64,000 nucleotides of DNA, taken from positions 396,630 through 460,629 of the forward strand of contig NW_013657673.1 in the NCBI RefSeq assembly GCF_000142905.1. The letters run 5' to 3'. Of the stretch, positions 1 through 11,224 are shown piece after piece (position 1 is the first letter of the stretch; each line of letters opens with the position of its first letter). Below the pieces are notes generated by a model. It did not search any database. It saw only the letters and a program-made list of their open reading frames with translations, and was not told the DNA's origin. This DNA comes from Thecamonas trahens ATCC 50062 (lineage: Eukaryota; Apusozoa; Apusomonadida; Apusomonadidae). Made by a program: the position numbers and the translations under genes.

Positions 1-299
1 TCACCCCAGCCAGCTCCTCCGATCGAGGGGCCCATGCCCACTTTGTGCTAGCTCCCTCCACGCTCCGGATGCTGCCCACGTCAACCGCCCGTGACGCCAC
101 CACCGTACGGCACTACCCCTCCCCCTCCCCTCCCCTCCCCCTCCCCCCCCCCCCCCCCCCCCCCCCACACACACATACCGATACATCTCCTGCACAGCTG
201 CCATGACTGCCACGTGAGCTCTCCGTGAGTTCCCACCGGTCGGTTCTCCAAGTCGAGTGGCCTGCCCTCCAACCGGCCGCCTGTCGGCTGTTCGTCTAA
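1..299. other. left-edge non-coding stretch with long C tract
   Basis: No convincing gene. A C-rich tract (about 119-166) runs into a short CA repeat and then a CAG at 195-197. A GTGAGT follows at 225-230. This looks like a pyrimidine-tract splice acceptor followed 27 bases later by a splice donor, so 198-224 could be a small exon of a plus-strand gene starting left of the window. Nothing encoded there is recognisable. The stretch ends with the CTAA that flanks the first transposon-like element. Confidence 0.4.
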
Positions 300-1142
300 C
301 CCTGAACGGTACGCTCGTTCGGGCGCGTTGTCGCGCGTCTCAAAGTGAACAACTCGGTGATGTTTGACTTCCAGATCACCGGCGGATGCTGCACGACGCC
401 TGCTTGGCCTGCGGCTTGGGGTGGCAGGCGCGCCCGCACGTGATGGCGGCCGACACGTAGACGCCCGCCTGAAGGATGCCAGACCTGGGAGTATATTATG
501 GGCGAGGCGCGCAAGGTGCCGTACGCCGCCGATTCGGAGGAGCGGCGGGCGCGGACGGTGCGGAGCTTGTTGTTGACGACCCCGACGAGCGGGGAAGGAG
601 AGCATGACAGAGTTGAACACAGCGGCGGGACGGGAGAGCGCGAGGGCGTTATGGATCTTCTTGCGACGGACGAGCTTGCCGGTCGGCGTGGCCGCGCAAG
701 TGATGGCACGTCATCCTGTACTGGATTCTGGACGCCGCGCTCATCAACGCGTACGCGCTCTACGCCGACGCGAGCCCACGCCCCGCCATGACTCGCGTGG
801 CTATCATCGACGCCTTCTTGCCGCCAGCGCCGCCGCCGCCAACTCCGCGCCGTCGCGCAAGCGAAAGCGCACCTCTGCGGCGGCTGCTCGTCACCACCAC
901 TTCGCACAGCGAGCCGCCGTGCGACGCGACTGCCTCGCCTGCCGGAAGCTTCATGGTAAGCGATGGCGGCCGCGGACCTTTTGCGCCGCGTGCGGCACTC
1001 ATCTCTGCATCGCCGACTGTGGTCTGTTGTGGCAGCCATTATCACTTTGTACTACTCTCTTACAACAATCCATGGACGTTGCGACGTCTGTGGAGCGCGG
1101 CTTGCGCGATGGATAAATGAGTCCATTCCGTACCGCAAAGGG
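300..1142 (+). mobile_element. decayed piggyBac-type element, copy 1
   Basis: An 843-base element. The left end reads CCCTGAACGGTACG (300-313) and the right end, read inward on the minus strand, is CCCTTTGCGGTACG, giving 14-base inverted repeats with a few mismatches. It is flanked by CTAA (296-299) on the left and TTCA on the right, plausibly a worn TTAA-like target duplication. Bases 719-775 encode YWILDAALINAYALYADAS, the segment piggyBac transposases carry near the end of the catalytic domain. Bases 931-1020, in another frame, encode a zinc ribbon with CLAC, FCAACG and LCIADC. The frames do not join, so it cannot encode an active transposase. The left half is not recognisable. It lies 68 bases beyond the 3' end of the neighbouring minus-strand gene. 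Confidence 0.75.
931..1020 (+). pseudogene. piggyBac transposase C-terminal zinc-ribbon remnant
   Basis: This frame encodes CLACRKLHGKRWRPRTFCAA followed by CGTHLCIADC, a C-x2-C then C-x2-C-x3-LC-x3-C ribbon typical of piggyBac-family transposases, which use it to bind terminal repeats. The catalytic-domain tail at 719-775 is one frame away, so at least one frameshift separates them. No start codon or upstream catalytic aspartates can be found. Confidence 0.7.
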
Positions 1143-1209
1143 TTCAAGGTAAAGGCACCCCACTTCACCACCTCTCCTCCGTTTCCGCGGGTCTGAGCCG
1201 CAATTGGCT

Positions 1210-3590
1210 TTACTTGGCAAGAATGACTTGGTCGACAAAAATGGTTAGCGCCTTGTGGACACGAATCGATTGCTGGTGGCCCTGGATGACGTCGGCTGCA
1301 AGCGAGAGCTTGATATCAAGCTGACTTTCCTCCAGATCCATGCCATGCTCGCCGGCGACGGTGACCACGGCCTCGGTCACGGCCTCAATGGGCGCCGACG
1401 GCTGCTTGTGCTTGACGTGGACGTACGAAGCCGAAGCAAGATCAAAGTGCTCGCGATCCTTGCTCGAGAACTCGGGTCCCACCAACGCCCGCCTTACAGC
1501 AAGAAAGCAGGTGATGGCGTCAACCGACAGCACTTCGGACCGCTTCCGCCCCAGCTTCTCAAACAGCGAGATCTCTGGATGCTCCGACCGCCGCTCGCCC
1601 ACGTTGTACCACAGCGAGGCTTCGGACTCGTGCGCTCCACGCCGTGACGCTGCCTGGCTGCGGGCCCACGTGCGGATTGCCCGCGATAGCGACCACTTGG
1701 CCCGCTCAGCCGACGCCTCGCGCAAGAGGTAGATCTCGTCAATGGTGCCAAGCAGCCAGTCCAGCGATCGCAGCTGGACGGTCACACTCTTCCGCCGTGA
1801 GGCGACGACGATGATGGCGATTCGGGTGCCAGTGACGACGAGCGCCGTGGCGACGACGACGGCCGCATGAACATCGGTGTCCGCGGCGAGACCGGCGACT
1901 GCGCTGCCACCAGCGGCGTAAAGGGCGTGAGGGGCGAGAGTGGTGATCGTGGCGACGATTTGCGTGTATCCACTTCAAGCTCAAGATCAGTTTGGAAATC
2001 AAGTGTGAGTGTCAGTTCGGGCGAGGCAGAGCCGACCGACTGCTCGGTCGGCGAGCTAGACGGTGAGTAGTGCGGGGGCGACTCGGAGCCGATGGGAAAA
2101 AGCGACGACGACGACGGCGACTTGGTCATGATGCTCATAGAATTGCGTCGGTCCAGACCGATTCGACGAATGGTTGGCATGGTGAGGATCGGCCCAGAGG
2201 CTGGCCGCATGGTCGCCAACGACGCTGAGTACATCTTGGTCTCGCCGCGCTCGTCCACAGGCGGAGGCGACCGAGACTCGGATAGTCTTGACCGGCTTGT
2301 AGACCGCGACAGCGACCTGGGCGAGCTGGGCGGCTCGTCTGACTGCAGTGATGGGTCCAGACTGGGCATCGTGGCGGAGAGCTTGCCGAGCACAAGATCT
2401 ACAAAGTCGTCCGAGTCGGAAGAAAGCGTCCCAGAGCCGTTTCCGGTTCCAACCGGCAAGCTCTGCAGCTCGAGCGACTGGCTCTGCTCCGGCGGACCCG
2501 GAAGCGAGTTCGAAGCGTCATCCATCTCGCCCAGCGAGTCTGAGACGCGAAGCTCGGCTTTGGCCTCCTCGTGGAGGCTCGCCGCTGTCACCTTGCCTGA
2601 CGCCAGATCGTCGACCATTCGGCGCACCTCTTTGTAAGCCTCGTGTGAGACCAGGTCGCCAAAGCCTTTGGCAGTCATGTGTGAGCGCAGGGCCTGGACC
2701 TTGGAAATAGAGTCCTTCCACTGGACCGCCACCCGTTGCGATGCGGACCGGTTGAGGAACTTGGTCTCCACGGCCTTGGCCCGCATCGTCCGCATGTGTT
2801 TCCGCAGCCGCGATGCCTCTTCTTCTTTGGAGAAGATCAACTCGTCGATGTCATTGATTTCTCTTTGGATGGATGCAATCCGCTCGCGGAGCGTGTTCAA
2901 CCGTGCCGTTTCTTGCTCCAGTGCGTTTTCCTCGCGCAGCCGGGTCGCCGAGTCGGCCTCGACCTGCGCGTTGAGCACGATGGTCTGATGAATAAGCCAC
3001 GAGTTCTTGAGCTTTGCGGCATCCAACTTGTCATGCGCCTCGTCCAGCTGGTTCCGCTCAAACGACGCCACCCGTGCCTGCAGCGCCGCGTCCTCTTGGG
3101 CCAGGTGCTCGGCCTCGCGGGCTTGTTCCAGTTGCTGGGACAGGGTCATGATCCGCTCCTCCAGTCCCACCAGCTGCTTCCTCAGCTGTCCCTTGGAGCT
3201 TCGGATAGCCGAGAGCTGCGACTTGAGAGCCCGTGGTGCATCGGCCACCTCTGCATGCTGGGCAAGGAGCAGCTCGGCAGACTTCTTTCGCGACATCATC
3301 TCCCACGCGACGTGGGCCCTCAGCGATGGCAGGACCCAGATGACCGACCGCAGCGTGGAGATGCAAGCCGCCAGCAGGGCCTTGAGGCCGGGACCGCCCT
3401 CTGGTGCCACCAGCACCTTTTCCACTGCTTTGATGAGAGTCTCTCCAGGCACCTGTGCTCTCTCATCCTGGCTGACTACCAACGATGACGTTCCCCGCAA
3501 CCGAGACGTTCTTGGCGCCAGCGGCTCGACCTCGCGTGCCGCCACCAGGAACCGGTCCACAGCCGCCTGTAGTTCCACTATCCGGCCCAT
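1210..3590 (-). CDS. coiled-coil protein, function unknown
   Basis: Start ATG at 3590 (MGRIVELQAAVD); stop at 1210. About 793 residues if one base is restored near 1790-1791. There an open frame ending at 1782 gives way to the frame encoding KSVTVQLRSLDWLLGTIDEI; GGAAGAG read as GGAAAGAG on the sense strand joins them. The first third is helical, residues about 110-350 form a long coiled coil rich in E, Q, L and A, a Ser/Pro-rich low-complexity linker (phosphorylation-prone, residues about 400-600) follows, and the end is a compact helical module. I do not recognise the family; a cytoskeletal or centrosomal scaffold is only a guess. An in-frame extension upstream of 3590 runs through a poly-G-encoding tract and is probably untranslated. 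Confidence 0.6.
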
Positions 3591-3876
3591 GAGAGGACCA
3601 AGCAGGAAAAGGAAGAGCAAAGAGAGAGAGAGAGAGGTGAGTGTAGGTGTTGTTGTGGCGGTAGGTAGACCCGCTGAGCTACTGTCCCACCTGCCAACTT
3701 GCCGTTCATCAGCTGTCCACCGCCCGCGCCCGCCCTTCTTGCCGCTCACCCCCCCCCCTCCCCCCCCCCCCCCCCCCGCTGCCTGCCAGCAGACTTGGGC
3801 GCAGAGACGTAAGTGCAGAAGGACCCGAGGCGGACGAGTTGGTTGCATACCTCACTCATTCACTTGGGAATACAGC
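3591..3876. promoter_or_regulatory. divergent promoter region with C tract and 5'-UTR intron
   Basis: Lies between the start codons of the coiled-coil gene (-) and the SET gene (+). It holds a GA repeat (about 3619-3636) and a C tract (about 3750-3778) followed by GCCTGCCAGCAG, which looks like a splice acceptor. A GTAAGT donor at 3809-3814 pairs well with the acceptor CAG at 3873-3875, one base before the SET gene's ATG, giving a 67-base 5'-UTR intron. The splice signals are seen directly; their use is inferred. Confidence 0.5.
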
Positions 3877-5184
3877 ATGCAGAGACTGGCGCTGGGAGTG
3901 GTGCTGCAGGTGGTTATGGTTGTGGCTGTGGTGCTGTCTGCGGTGGTGAGTGCGTCGTCGCAGCAGTGCTCTCTGGTGGAAGAGCTCAAGGCTGCCGGTG
4001 GTCACATCCATGAGATGATCAATGTGGCTGATGGTGGTGGGGATGAAAGTGGTGGTTATGCTTATGGTGGTCGGCGACTGGTGGCTGCAGGGGATATCGG
4101 TGGTGGGGAAGAGCTGGTTCATGTCCCCTTTGCTGCCATGATAACTATCGACGACGCCTATCGCTCGCCCATTGGGAGGGTGCTGATGGCCCTTGAGCTG
4201 CCGGATGCACAGGCGCTGGCGCTGTACCTGCTGTTTGCTCGCGCATGGCCACGGGTGGACCCGCAGCTCACCTCAATCAAGGCCTGCCATCTTGCTTGGC
4301 TGCCCACTCCGGACGAGATCCACGTGCCGATTCTGTGGCGCGCAAGCGAGCGCGAAGCCCTCCACCCGTCACAGATTGCCAGTCAAGTCGACGATGACGC
4401 TCGGCGCGCACGCGATGCATACAAGCGGTGGTCTGCTGACCTTATCCTCGCACTGCGCCGCCTCGGCCTGAAAAAGCCCGACCCGGCCGAGGTTTTCTCC
4501 CTTTCGGCCTTCAAGTGGGGTCTGGCAGTTGTCTCCTCACGAGTCTTCTCCGTCACCGTCACCGATCCAAGCTCCGGCGAGCAGATCCATCACCGGGCAC
4601 TGGTTCCGGTCCTGGACCTCGCCAACACTGACGTCCACTCGCGGGTCCGCACCATCGAGGCTGTCGGGCCCGACGGCTCGATCTCGCTTCAGTCGACAGC
4701 ACCGATCGAGGCTGGTGCTCCAGTGACCGTCTTCTATGGCTCGAACCAGCTTTCCAATGTCGACCTCTTTGTCAAGTATGGGTTTATGCTGGGGGGCACC
4801 GAGGTCCACGATCCCGAGTCGGACCTTCCTCCCGGCATCACTGTCTCCCTCGCGGATGGACCGGCACCACTCCTTGTCAAGCTTCCGCCAGGCAACCCAG
4901 AGAGCAAGCTGTACATCAATCCGGAGTTGGTTGCTGCCATCAAGCCCAACGAGCTCGAGGCCGAGATCCGGAGCCGCATCGCCGCTCTCGACTTGGCCAA
5001 GCAGAGCTTGGTCAAAATCGAGCCGCCGTATCCGCCGCGGACCACACTTGCCCTTGCTGTCCTCACCAACGAGCGCTGGTATGCTTCGCGCGCCCTCCAC
5101 TCCCTGGTCCTCATCCGCCAAGCCGCTGCCTCTGAGGCTGCTGCCGCCGGCATCACCCTCGACGCCGACAAGACTGATCTGTGA
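3877..5184 (+). CDS. SET-domain protein-lysine methyltransferase-like, with signal peptide
   Basis: 435 residues, ATG at 3877. Residues 1 to about 28 form a hydrophobic leader (two leucine/valine runs ending in SAVVSASS) that looks like a signal peptide or membrane anchor. The body matches the SETD3 / Rubisco large-subunit methyltransferase group: GGRRLVAAGDIGGGEELVHV at the start of the SET domain, VPVLDLANTD where the family has a D-x-x-N-H-S motif, FYGSNQLSNVDLFVKYGFM for the YG and C-terminal SET motifs, then a helical substrate-binding domain. The usual NH pair after LDL is NT here, so activity is uncertain. This family normally methylates lysine or histidine on cytosolic or plastid proteins; the leader would put this one in the secretory pathway. 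The substrate is unknown. Confidence 0.75.
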   Translation: MQRLALGVVLQVVMVVAVVLSAVVSASSQQCSLVEELKAAGGHIHEMINVADGGGDESGGYAYGGRRLVAAGDIGGGEELVHVPFAAMITIDDAYRSPIGRVLMALELPDAQALALYLLFARAWPRVDPQLTSIKACHLAWLPTPDEIHVPILWRASEREALHPSQIASQVDDDARRARDAYKRWSADLILALRRLGLKKPDPAEVFSLSAFKWGLAVVSSRVFSVTVTDPSSGEQIHHRALVPVLDLANTDVHSRVRTIEAVGPDGSISLQSTAPIEAGAPVTVFYGSNQLSNVDLFVKYGFMLGGTEVHDPESDLPPGITVSLADGPAPLLVKLPPGNPESKLYINPELVAAIKPNELEAEIRSRIAALDLAKQSLVKIEPPYPPRTTLALAVLTNERWYASRALHSLVLIRQAAASEAAAAGITLDADKTDL

Positions 5185-5528
5185 GCCTAAATCCCCCCCT
5201 CCCCCCTTTCCGAACCCATCGGTGCTACCATCGCCGTGTCTGCATACACTCTAACTTTAGCACTGTTCAACAGAAGCAGGCTGGTCCCGAGTCGGTAGCC
5301 TCGGCCGTGGTCAGTTGCCGTGGCCTGCGTGCTTTTGCGAGAGTGACACATTGGGTGACTGCGACCGATTGAGCCGATGGGTGACGAACCGGAGCTTCCA
5401 CGACGACCAGGGCGACAAGGCGACCGGGTGGAGTGACAGCAGAACCAGTGGTGGCAAGAGTGGTAGTAGCACCACCCCACTTTACGCACACGCACACACA
5501 CACACACACACTAACATAGGGTAGTGTG
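5185..5528. other. spacer between SET gene and PSME4
   Basis: About 340 bases with no gene. A CA dinucleotide repeat at about 5485-5511 is followed by CTAACATAG, which resembles a branch point plus splice acceptor 15 or so bases before the PSME4 start, so a 5'-UTR intron is possible. I see no other signal. Confidence 0.4.
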
Positions 5529-8500
5529 ATGGCTGTGAGTGGGTTAAACGCACGGCGTGCCAAGGTGCGCGCCAGCAACCACTGTCCGGCTGTCCTGCTC
5601 GCGCCACTGGGCGAGGAGCGGGTCTACCGCCAGGCTATCGAGTGGTGGGAGCGGATCGACGAGGGACTGCAGTATGTTGTGGCCACAGGCGACATCGGGA
5701 AGGGCGGCAAGTATCTTATTCGCTGGCTCAATCGGCTGGAAAAGGGCATCGAGCTCGAGTTTCCGCTGGAGGACTCGCCGGCGGCCCACGCAGTCTCGCC
5801 GCGCCGCATCTCGCTCATCCGCTCGCTCTTTGCGCTCGCCACCAACGAGCGCTTCTCGCTCCGCATGCAGCGCCAGATCTTTAATCCGCTAGCCAAACTT
5901 CTTGACGAGCCCGACATGGAGTTTCCGGATCTGGAGATCGATTGGCGCCCACTTCACCACATCGTCACCTCGCTGTACTCCGAGTCGTCTTGCCCGGACG
6001 GGATGATGCCGTCGGCCTCACACGCCTCGGCGCTGTACAAGGTTATTTCTCGGTCGCGGAGGCTGTTTCCTCGAAGCACGGCCGCGACTGTCCTGGACGA
6101 GGCAAAGCCATACATCCAGCCGTATGCGCCGGGCGTGACGCTCAAGGCGCTCCTGGTTGCCACCATGTTTGTCCCCGCATCGCATGCACCGCTGAAGGAG
6201 TGGCTGCCGACCTTGCTGGAGGCCGACAAACTCATTCGATCGCGCGAGTGGACGACCCGGCTGCTCTCACTCTTGGTCGAGGCACTGGAGGCGAGCGTGT
6301 GCGAGGCGGAGCGCCACGCTGCCGTGGCTGCGGAGGTGTGCAAGCTGTTGCCGGACCTGATCCAGCGCGGCATCTCGCGACTGCAGTTGCCTGGCGCGTC
6401 AGGCTCTGGACAGGCCGACGTGGCGCTGCCGCAAAGCGGGCAGCAGCTCATGGTCCCTTCGTCGATGACCCACCTGCTTGGGCGGTCGATGTTTTGGATT
6501 GAGCTGGGCAAGGCGTTTGTGATGGCGGCTGCCAATGGGAGTGCCGACTCGCCGGCATACTCTGCGCTCGAAACACTGCTCACCATGCTCAAGTCCTACC
6601 TGCACCCGTCCAACTCGGGGCGGTGGCAGACCGCGCTCGCCGTCCTGCTCAACACGCTGGCGACGACGGTGACCGAGGTGGCGGTGGCTGCGCCCGACGC
6701 ATTTGCGGCGCCGATGCGGGCCAAGTTTGTGCTGCTGATGGAGCGCCACATGTATGTTGCGCTGTACTCCAAGTCGCACATGCTGACCAAGGCCGGTGTG
6801 GCGATGGCTGAGGCGTGCATGACGCTCGAGCCGCGGCTGGTCGTGGAGAAGATGACGCTCGAGCTGACCACCTCGCTCCAGTCGGTCAACGAAGTCCACC
6901 GGACTCAGGCTGCTTTGCAGTTACTGGGCGCGGTCCTTGTCCCGTGGTTTGCTCGCAGTGGCTTTGACCATGCTGGGCTCGGCCCTCGGGTTCAACCTGA
7001 GGCTGCGTCACTCGAGCTCTTGCTATTCTTTATGGACATTCTACTGATGGGTCTCGACCCGAACGACATGGGCAAGTCTGTGGCCACCATCCGCACCACG
7101 TTTTCGCTGCTCTCGATGATGCCACTCGCTGCGCGCGGCACGACCGCTGCCCTGTTCACCGACTGGGCGCTGGCCTTTGTCGACCGCGCGTTCTCGTTCT
7201 ATGAGCAAGCCGAGGATGTGTCGATGGTGGCTTCCATCGGCGTCGACGTCGGCGAGCGGGCGTACTCGGTCCGCGGCGGCGACCGCGCGCTGGGCGGAGG
7301 CTCGCTGGTTGCGTCTGAGGGTGCGAGCTCGGCGGCGACCCAGGCTCAGATGGTTGGGGCTACTTTTCGGGCGTCATGGCTATGTTTGCCGACGCGCTAC
7401 CTCGCAGCATGGTGGCCGATGTCGCGCGGCACGTGCTCCAGCTCATCCGCGGGCGGCTGATGATGAACGCGCTTGAGCAGGTTCGCGACGTCGTCTCGGT
7501 GCTGTGCGGCGGCTCGACACTTGAGAAGCAGAAGATTGCCATCGACATTCTCGCTCCGCCGACGCTGCAGATTGTGCGCGACGAGCTGGCGTCCGGCGCT
7601 GGGAGCCAGGCGTCGGCCAACGCGCCGCTGCTGCTGTGGAACTTGAACGTGCTCGCCGGCATTGCACAGTCGCGGGCGTTTGCGCGCGACTACGCCGACG
7701 ATATCCGCGCGCTCTTGCCCAAGATTTTTGCGCTTGAGCACAAGGGCGCGGCCATGCTCGCCGCCGAGTTTGTGCGTTGCATCCTCACGGCGCTGTCCGA
7801 GACCGATCACGTCGGCATTGCGGCTATGGGCCCTGCCGAAGCCGAGGCAATGCTTGCTAGCGGCGACTCGCCAGAGCTACTCTGGCGCGGCCCGCTGCCG
7901 TCGCTGCAAAAGACGCGGCTGGAGCTCGAGTGGGTAGTGGCAGCCGACGATGCCCACCGCCCGTTTGTCGAGTTTGCTTGGGAGGTCTTTGACTGCGTGT
8001 GGGGCGAGGTCGAGACTCGTCTCGTGGCTTACGCCTGCTCTGCGCCAGGCGAAGAGCCGTTGACCAAGGCGCAGCTCCACGCAACGCTTTCGCTGCTGGC
8101 GGGCCTGCTACAGGGATCTGGGCGGCTTCTGCCCGAGAGCGAGTACTCGGGACCTGATGCGCAGTCGGAGACCGAGACGACGCCACGGGGCGACGCTGCG
8201 GGCGGTGGGGACGGCTTGTGCAGCGATGCACATGAGGTTCTTGCCCAGGCGCGACCGGCGATGCTCTCTCTCGAGGTGCTGGACATGCCGACGCCTGCCC
8301 GACGCGGCGGGTGGGGCCATGAGCAGAGCCGCGACGACATTGGGCGGGTCCTGCACCAGATGGCGAGCAAGCTCTCTTCGCATGAGCTGTCCGATGTACT
8401 TGGAGCGCAGATTGTGTGCGAGTGCATCCGTCTGCATCTCGCCTTCCGCGGGGTGAACAAGGGCGAGGTGTCGAACGCACAAAGCGCGCTTATCAACTCG

Positions 8501-11224
8501 CTTTTTGAGACGCCGCTGATGAACGCACTCTGCATTGCCTCGCGGTCGCTGGCGGTCATCCGCACGGGGCTCTGGTGGCACCACTACGAGTTTGTGAACC
8601 GGCTTGTGCCGCCGAGCGAGACCAACGTGGCGCTGCTTGACGATGTGTTTGCGCTGGCGCGCGGGCCACACGCGCCGATCCGGGCAGCGGCACAGGAGAC
8701 TCTGGCTGCACTCCTGCCGCGGTTCACTCTCACTCGGGCGCGGCTGCTGGCGACGGCGCTCGACGCGCTCGACGCCCCGGGCGAGGTCGGCGACGACGTG
8801 CTCACCGGCTCACTCTACTTTATCAACCGCGGCCCGGAGCTCAAGTTTATCATGACGCGACCGGAGCTGCGGACCAAGCTGCTGGTGGCGCTCGGCAAGA
8901 CTCATCGGATCGAGAAGTTGACGGTGCTGGCGCGGGCCAACGCGCTGCTGCACAAGGTGCTCAGCCTTGATGTGGCGCCGTTTGTGCAAGCGCCAGGCCC
9001 GTCTGGCCCCGTTCCAGGCCATTTGGCACAAGCTGTTGACGAGCATGCCTCGGCCGTGACGGCCAAGGCCGAGGCAGCGCATGCTGCAACGTGCTCGGCG
9101 CTCCTCGCAGAGCTCGACGAGCACCCAACGATGCACTGGCGGCACGTCGGGTTTATCATCATGCTGCTCACCAACGAAATGCGGACTGACGCGATGCCAT
9201 CGGCCGAGCTTCTGCGGCTCTTCCTTCGCAAGGCTGTGGACGAGCTCGAGTCGATCCGGAACATGGCGCTGGTGGGCCTCTGCCCGATTCTGGTGCTGTT
9301 GAGCCAGGCGCTCGGCCTGCACCCGGTCCATCGGCCGAGCGCGTTCCAGGTCGAGGGCGACGAACTGCCAGAGGCAGAGGTGTTTGGCGACCAAGCGAGC
9401 TTTGAGGCGGCCGAGTTTGTGGATCCGGCATGGGCTGGGTGGTCTGCAGCGGTACCGTCGACCGCGACGGTGCTACGCGACTTGCGGCCCAAGCATAAGC
9501 TGTTCACCTTTTCCGCCAGCGAGGCCCAGGTTGCCGAGCAGGCACAAGCGCTTGTGGCCGAAGTCCGAGCATGCTTTGGAGAGGCCGAGTACTTGGTGCG
9601 AATGGTAGAGGTGCAGCAGATGAGTGAGCGCGGCGATGAGATCGGCTTGGCATTTCTGCCATCACGGGCGTTCACGCTTTCGCTTGGCTTTGCGCTTGTG
9701 GGCCCCGAGACAATGCTTCAAGTGGTGACGCCATGTGTTGGGCTTGTTCTGAGCGGTATGGCCGCGAACGACGCGTCGGCGTGGTCGTCGCATGCTCTGG
9801 GCGCCGAGCTCATGTCTGCGGTCGGCAGCGCGTCGATGTACACCCCCGACGTCGAGGCGTGGCAGGCGGCGGGCGAAGTGGTGACGACGCTGCTGCGTGC
9901 CGGACTGAGCCTGGCCAAGGACAGCGAAGGGTTTGAAGACTGGAAGGTGGGGCTCTCTGCTCTGCTCGAGGACCACGACCCGCGGCGGTTCGGATGGCTG
10001 CTGAACGAGCTGGCAGCCGCACCGCGGACGGCTTCGACGTCGGCGCAACGGGTCAAGGCTCTGGAGCTTGTGACGCTCAGCGTTGTCGTGGCCGGGCGGC
10101 GGAGCGTGCGGTGGTTTGAGCCGCTGCTAGACGAGCTGGCGGCGGCGCGGGCGTCGGAACTGAAGCAGATGCGCTCGGTGGTCATGTCGTTTGTATCGGA
10201 GCTGCTGGCGCTCGGGCCGCGGCCGGCGGTCGACGTTTGGGTCTCGGCCCTGTTGGCCGAGGTGCAGGACGAGGGCGCACCTGCCGAAGTGCGGTCGCGC
10301 CGGGCCAAGGTCCTGCTCTCGCTCGTCTTCAACTCATCGTTCAAGGTTGGGCGTGGAATGGAGAGCCAGCTGGCTCGTGTCGTCCCGCTAGTGGCCAGCG
10401 CTGCCGACGACACTGATCCGGCGGTGCCATCATATGCGCGGCTGACGCTGCGGTTCTGTGGCAAGCTCGCGGTCCCGTCTTCGATGCTTGAGGATGTAAT
10501 GACAGCGCTCACCAAGTGCCTGGCGGTTCGCGAGGAAGCGTCGTGGCGGGTCCGGCTCTCTGCGCTCTCGGGCATCCAGTCGCTCATTCTTGCACAGGCG
10601 CCACGGCTAGGAGCGGCGAGTGCTGGCGGGGTCGGGCTCGCGCGTGCAGTGCTTGATGCACTGCTAGATCCGCAACGCGAAGTTTGTGATGCGGCGTCAC
10701 ACACACTCTCGGGCATGATGGTGTGTCTGCCGTGGCTTGGTGTCGAGGTCCTGCTGCCGCTGCTGGACGCAGCGGCGCAGCTCCCTGTCCGCGACGTGCG
10801 GCGGCGGAACAAGAAGAAGCGTAAGGGCAAGAAGAGCAAGGACACGGATGGATGTGCTGGCCCCAGTGCCGTCGACTTGAGCGGGACGCGGCTTGCACTT
10901 TGCGAGACCGACGCCAAAGCAGTGGGAGATCTCGCGCCGGACGAGCTTGACACCCGGCTGCGCAAGGTGCATGCCGCAGTGCAGGGTCTCATTGCGCTGC
11001 TGCGGACCGAGCCGTACGAGGTGACGGCGTGGATGGTACCTGTCCTTGTCCGGGTCGCCAAACACCAGGCGTCACCGCTGCCGATCCGCAGCACGGTCTC
11101 ACGGTACTACGCCGAGTTCTGGCGGACACACTCGGACTCGTTCCCGCTCTACGCGTCGCTCTTTTCTGCCGATGAGCTGGAGACTGTGCGGGAGATGGTG
11201 GTTGCACCGACCTACTTTGCCTAA
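5529..11224 (+). CDS. PSME4: proteasome activator PA200/Blm10
   Basis: About 1898 residues after restoring one base; the family is usually 1800-2100. It is a solenoid of HEAT-like helical repeats with no enzymatic motif. PA200/Blm10 caps the 20S proteasome and stimulates degradation of small or unfolded proteins and, in animals, acetylated histones. The first frame (from ATG 5529) stays open to 7460 and the second from about 7318 to 11224. Adding one G to the run at 7356-7359 gives a continuous QMVGGYFSGVMAMFADALP. A basic patch (NKKKRKGKKSK) at about 10807-10842 may be a nuclear-import signal. The protein ends PTYFA; the family normally ends hydrophobic-Tyr-X (YYA), the motif that docks into the 20S alpha ring, so the tyrosine is phenylalanine here. 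The stop TAA lies inside the CTAA flanking transposon copy 2. Confidence 0.8.

Noticed and set aside
3591-3848. N-terminal extension of the coiled-coil gene
   Set aside because: It runs through a poly-C tract and GA repeat, gives a poly-Gly stretch, and overlaps the divergent promoter. The ATG at 3590 starts the conserved-looking part.
7322-7350. A 23- or 29-base intron explaining the PSME4 frame break
   Set aside because: GT and AG of suitable phase exist, but such an intron would be far shorter than the 67-231 base introns seen elsewhere here. A single missing G is simpler and matches nine other sites.
5529-11224. Two separate genes in the PSME4 region
   Set aside because: Both frames are parts of one helical-repeat protein of normal PA200 length and meet at a GGGG run where one extra base restores the frame.
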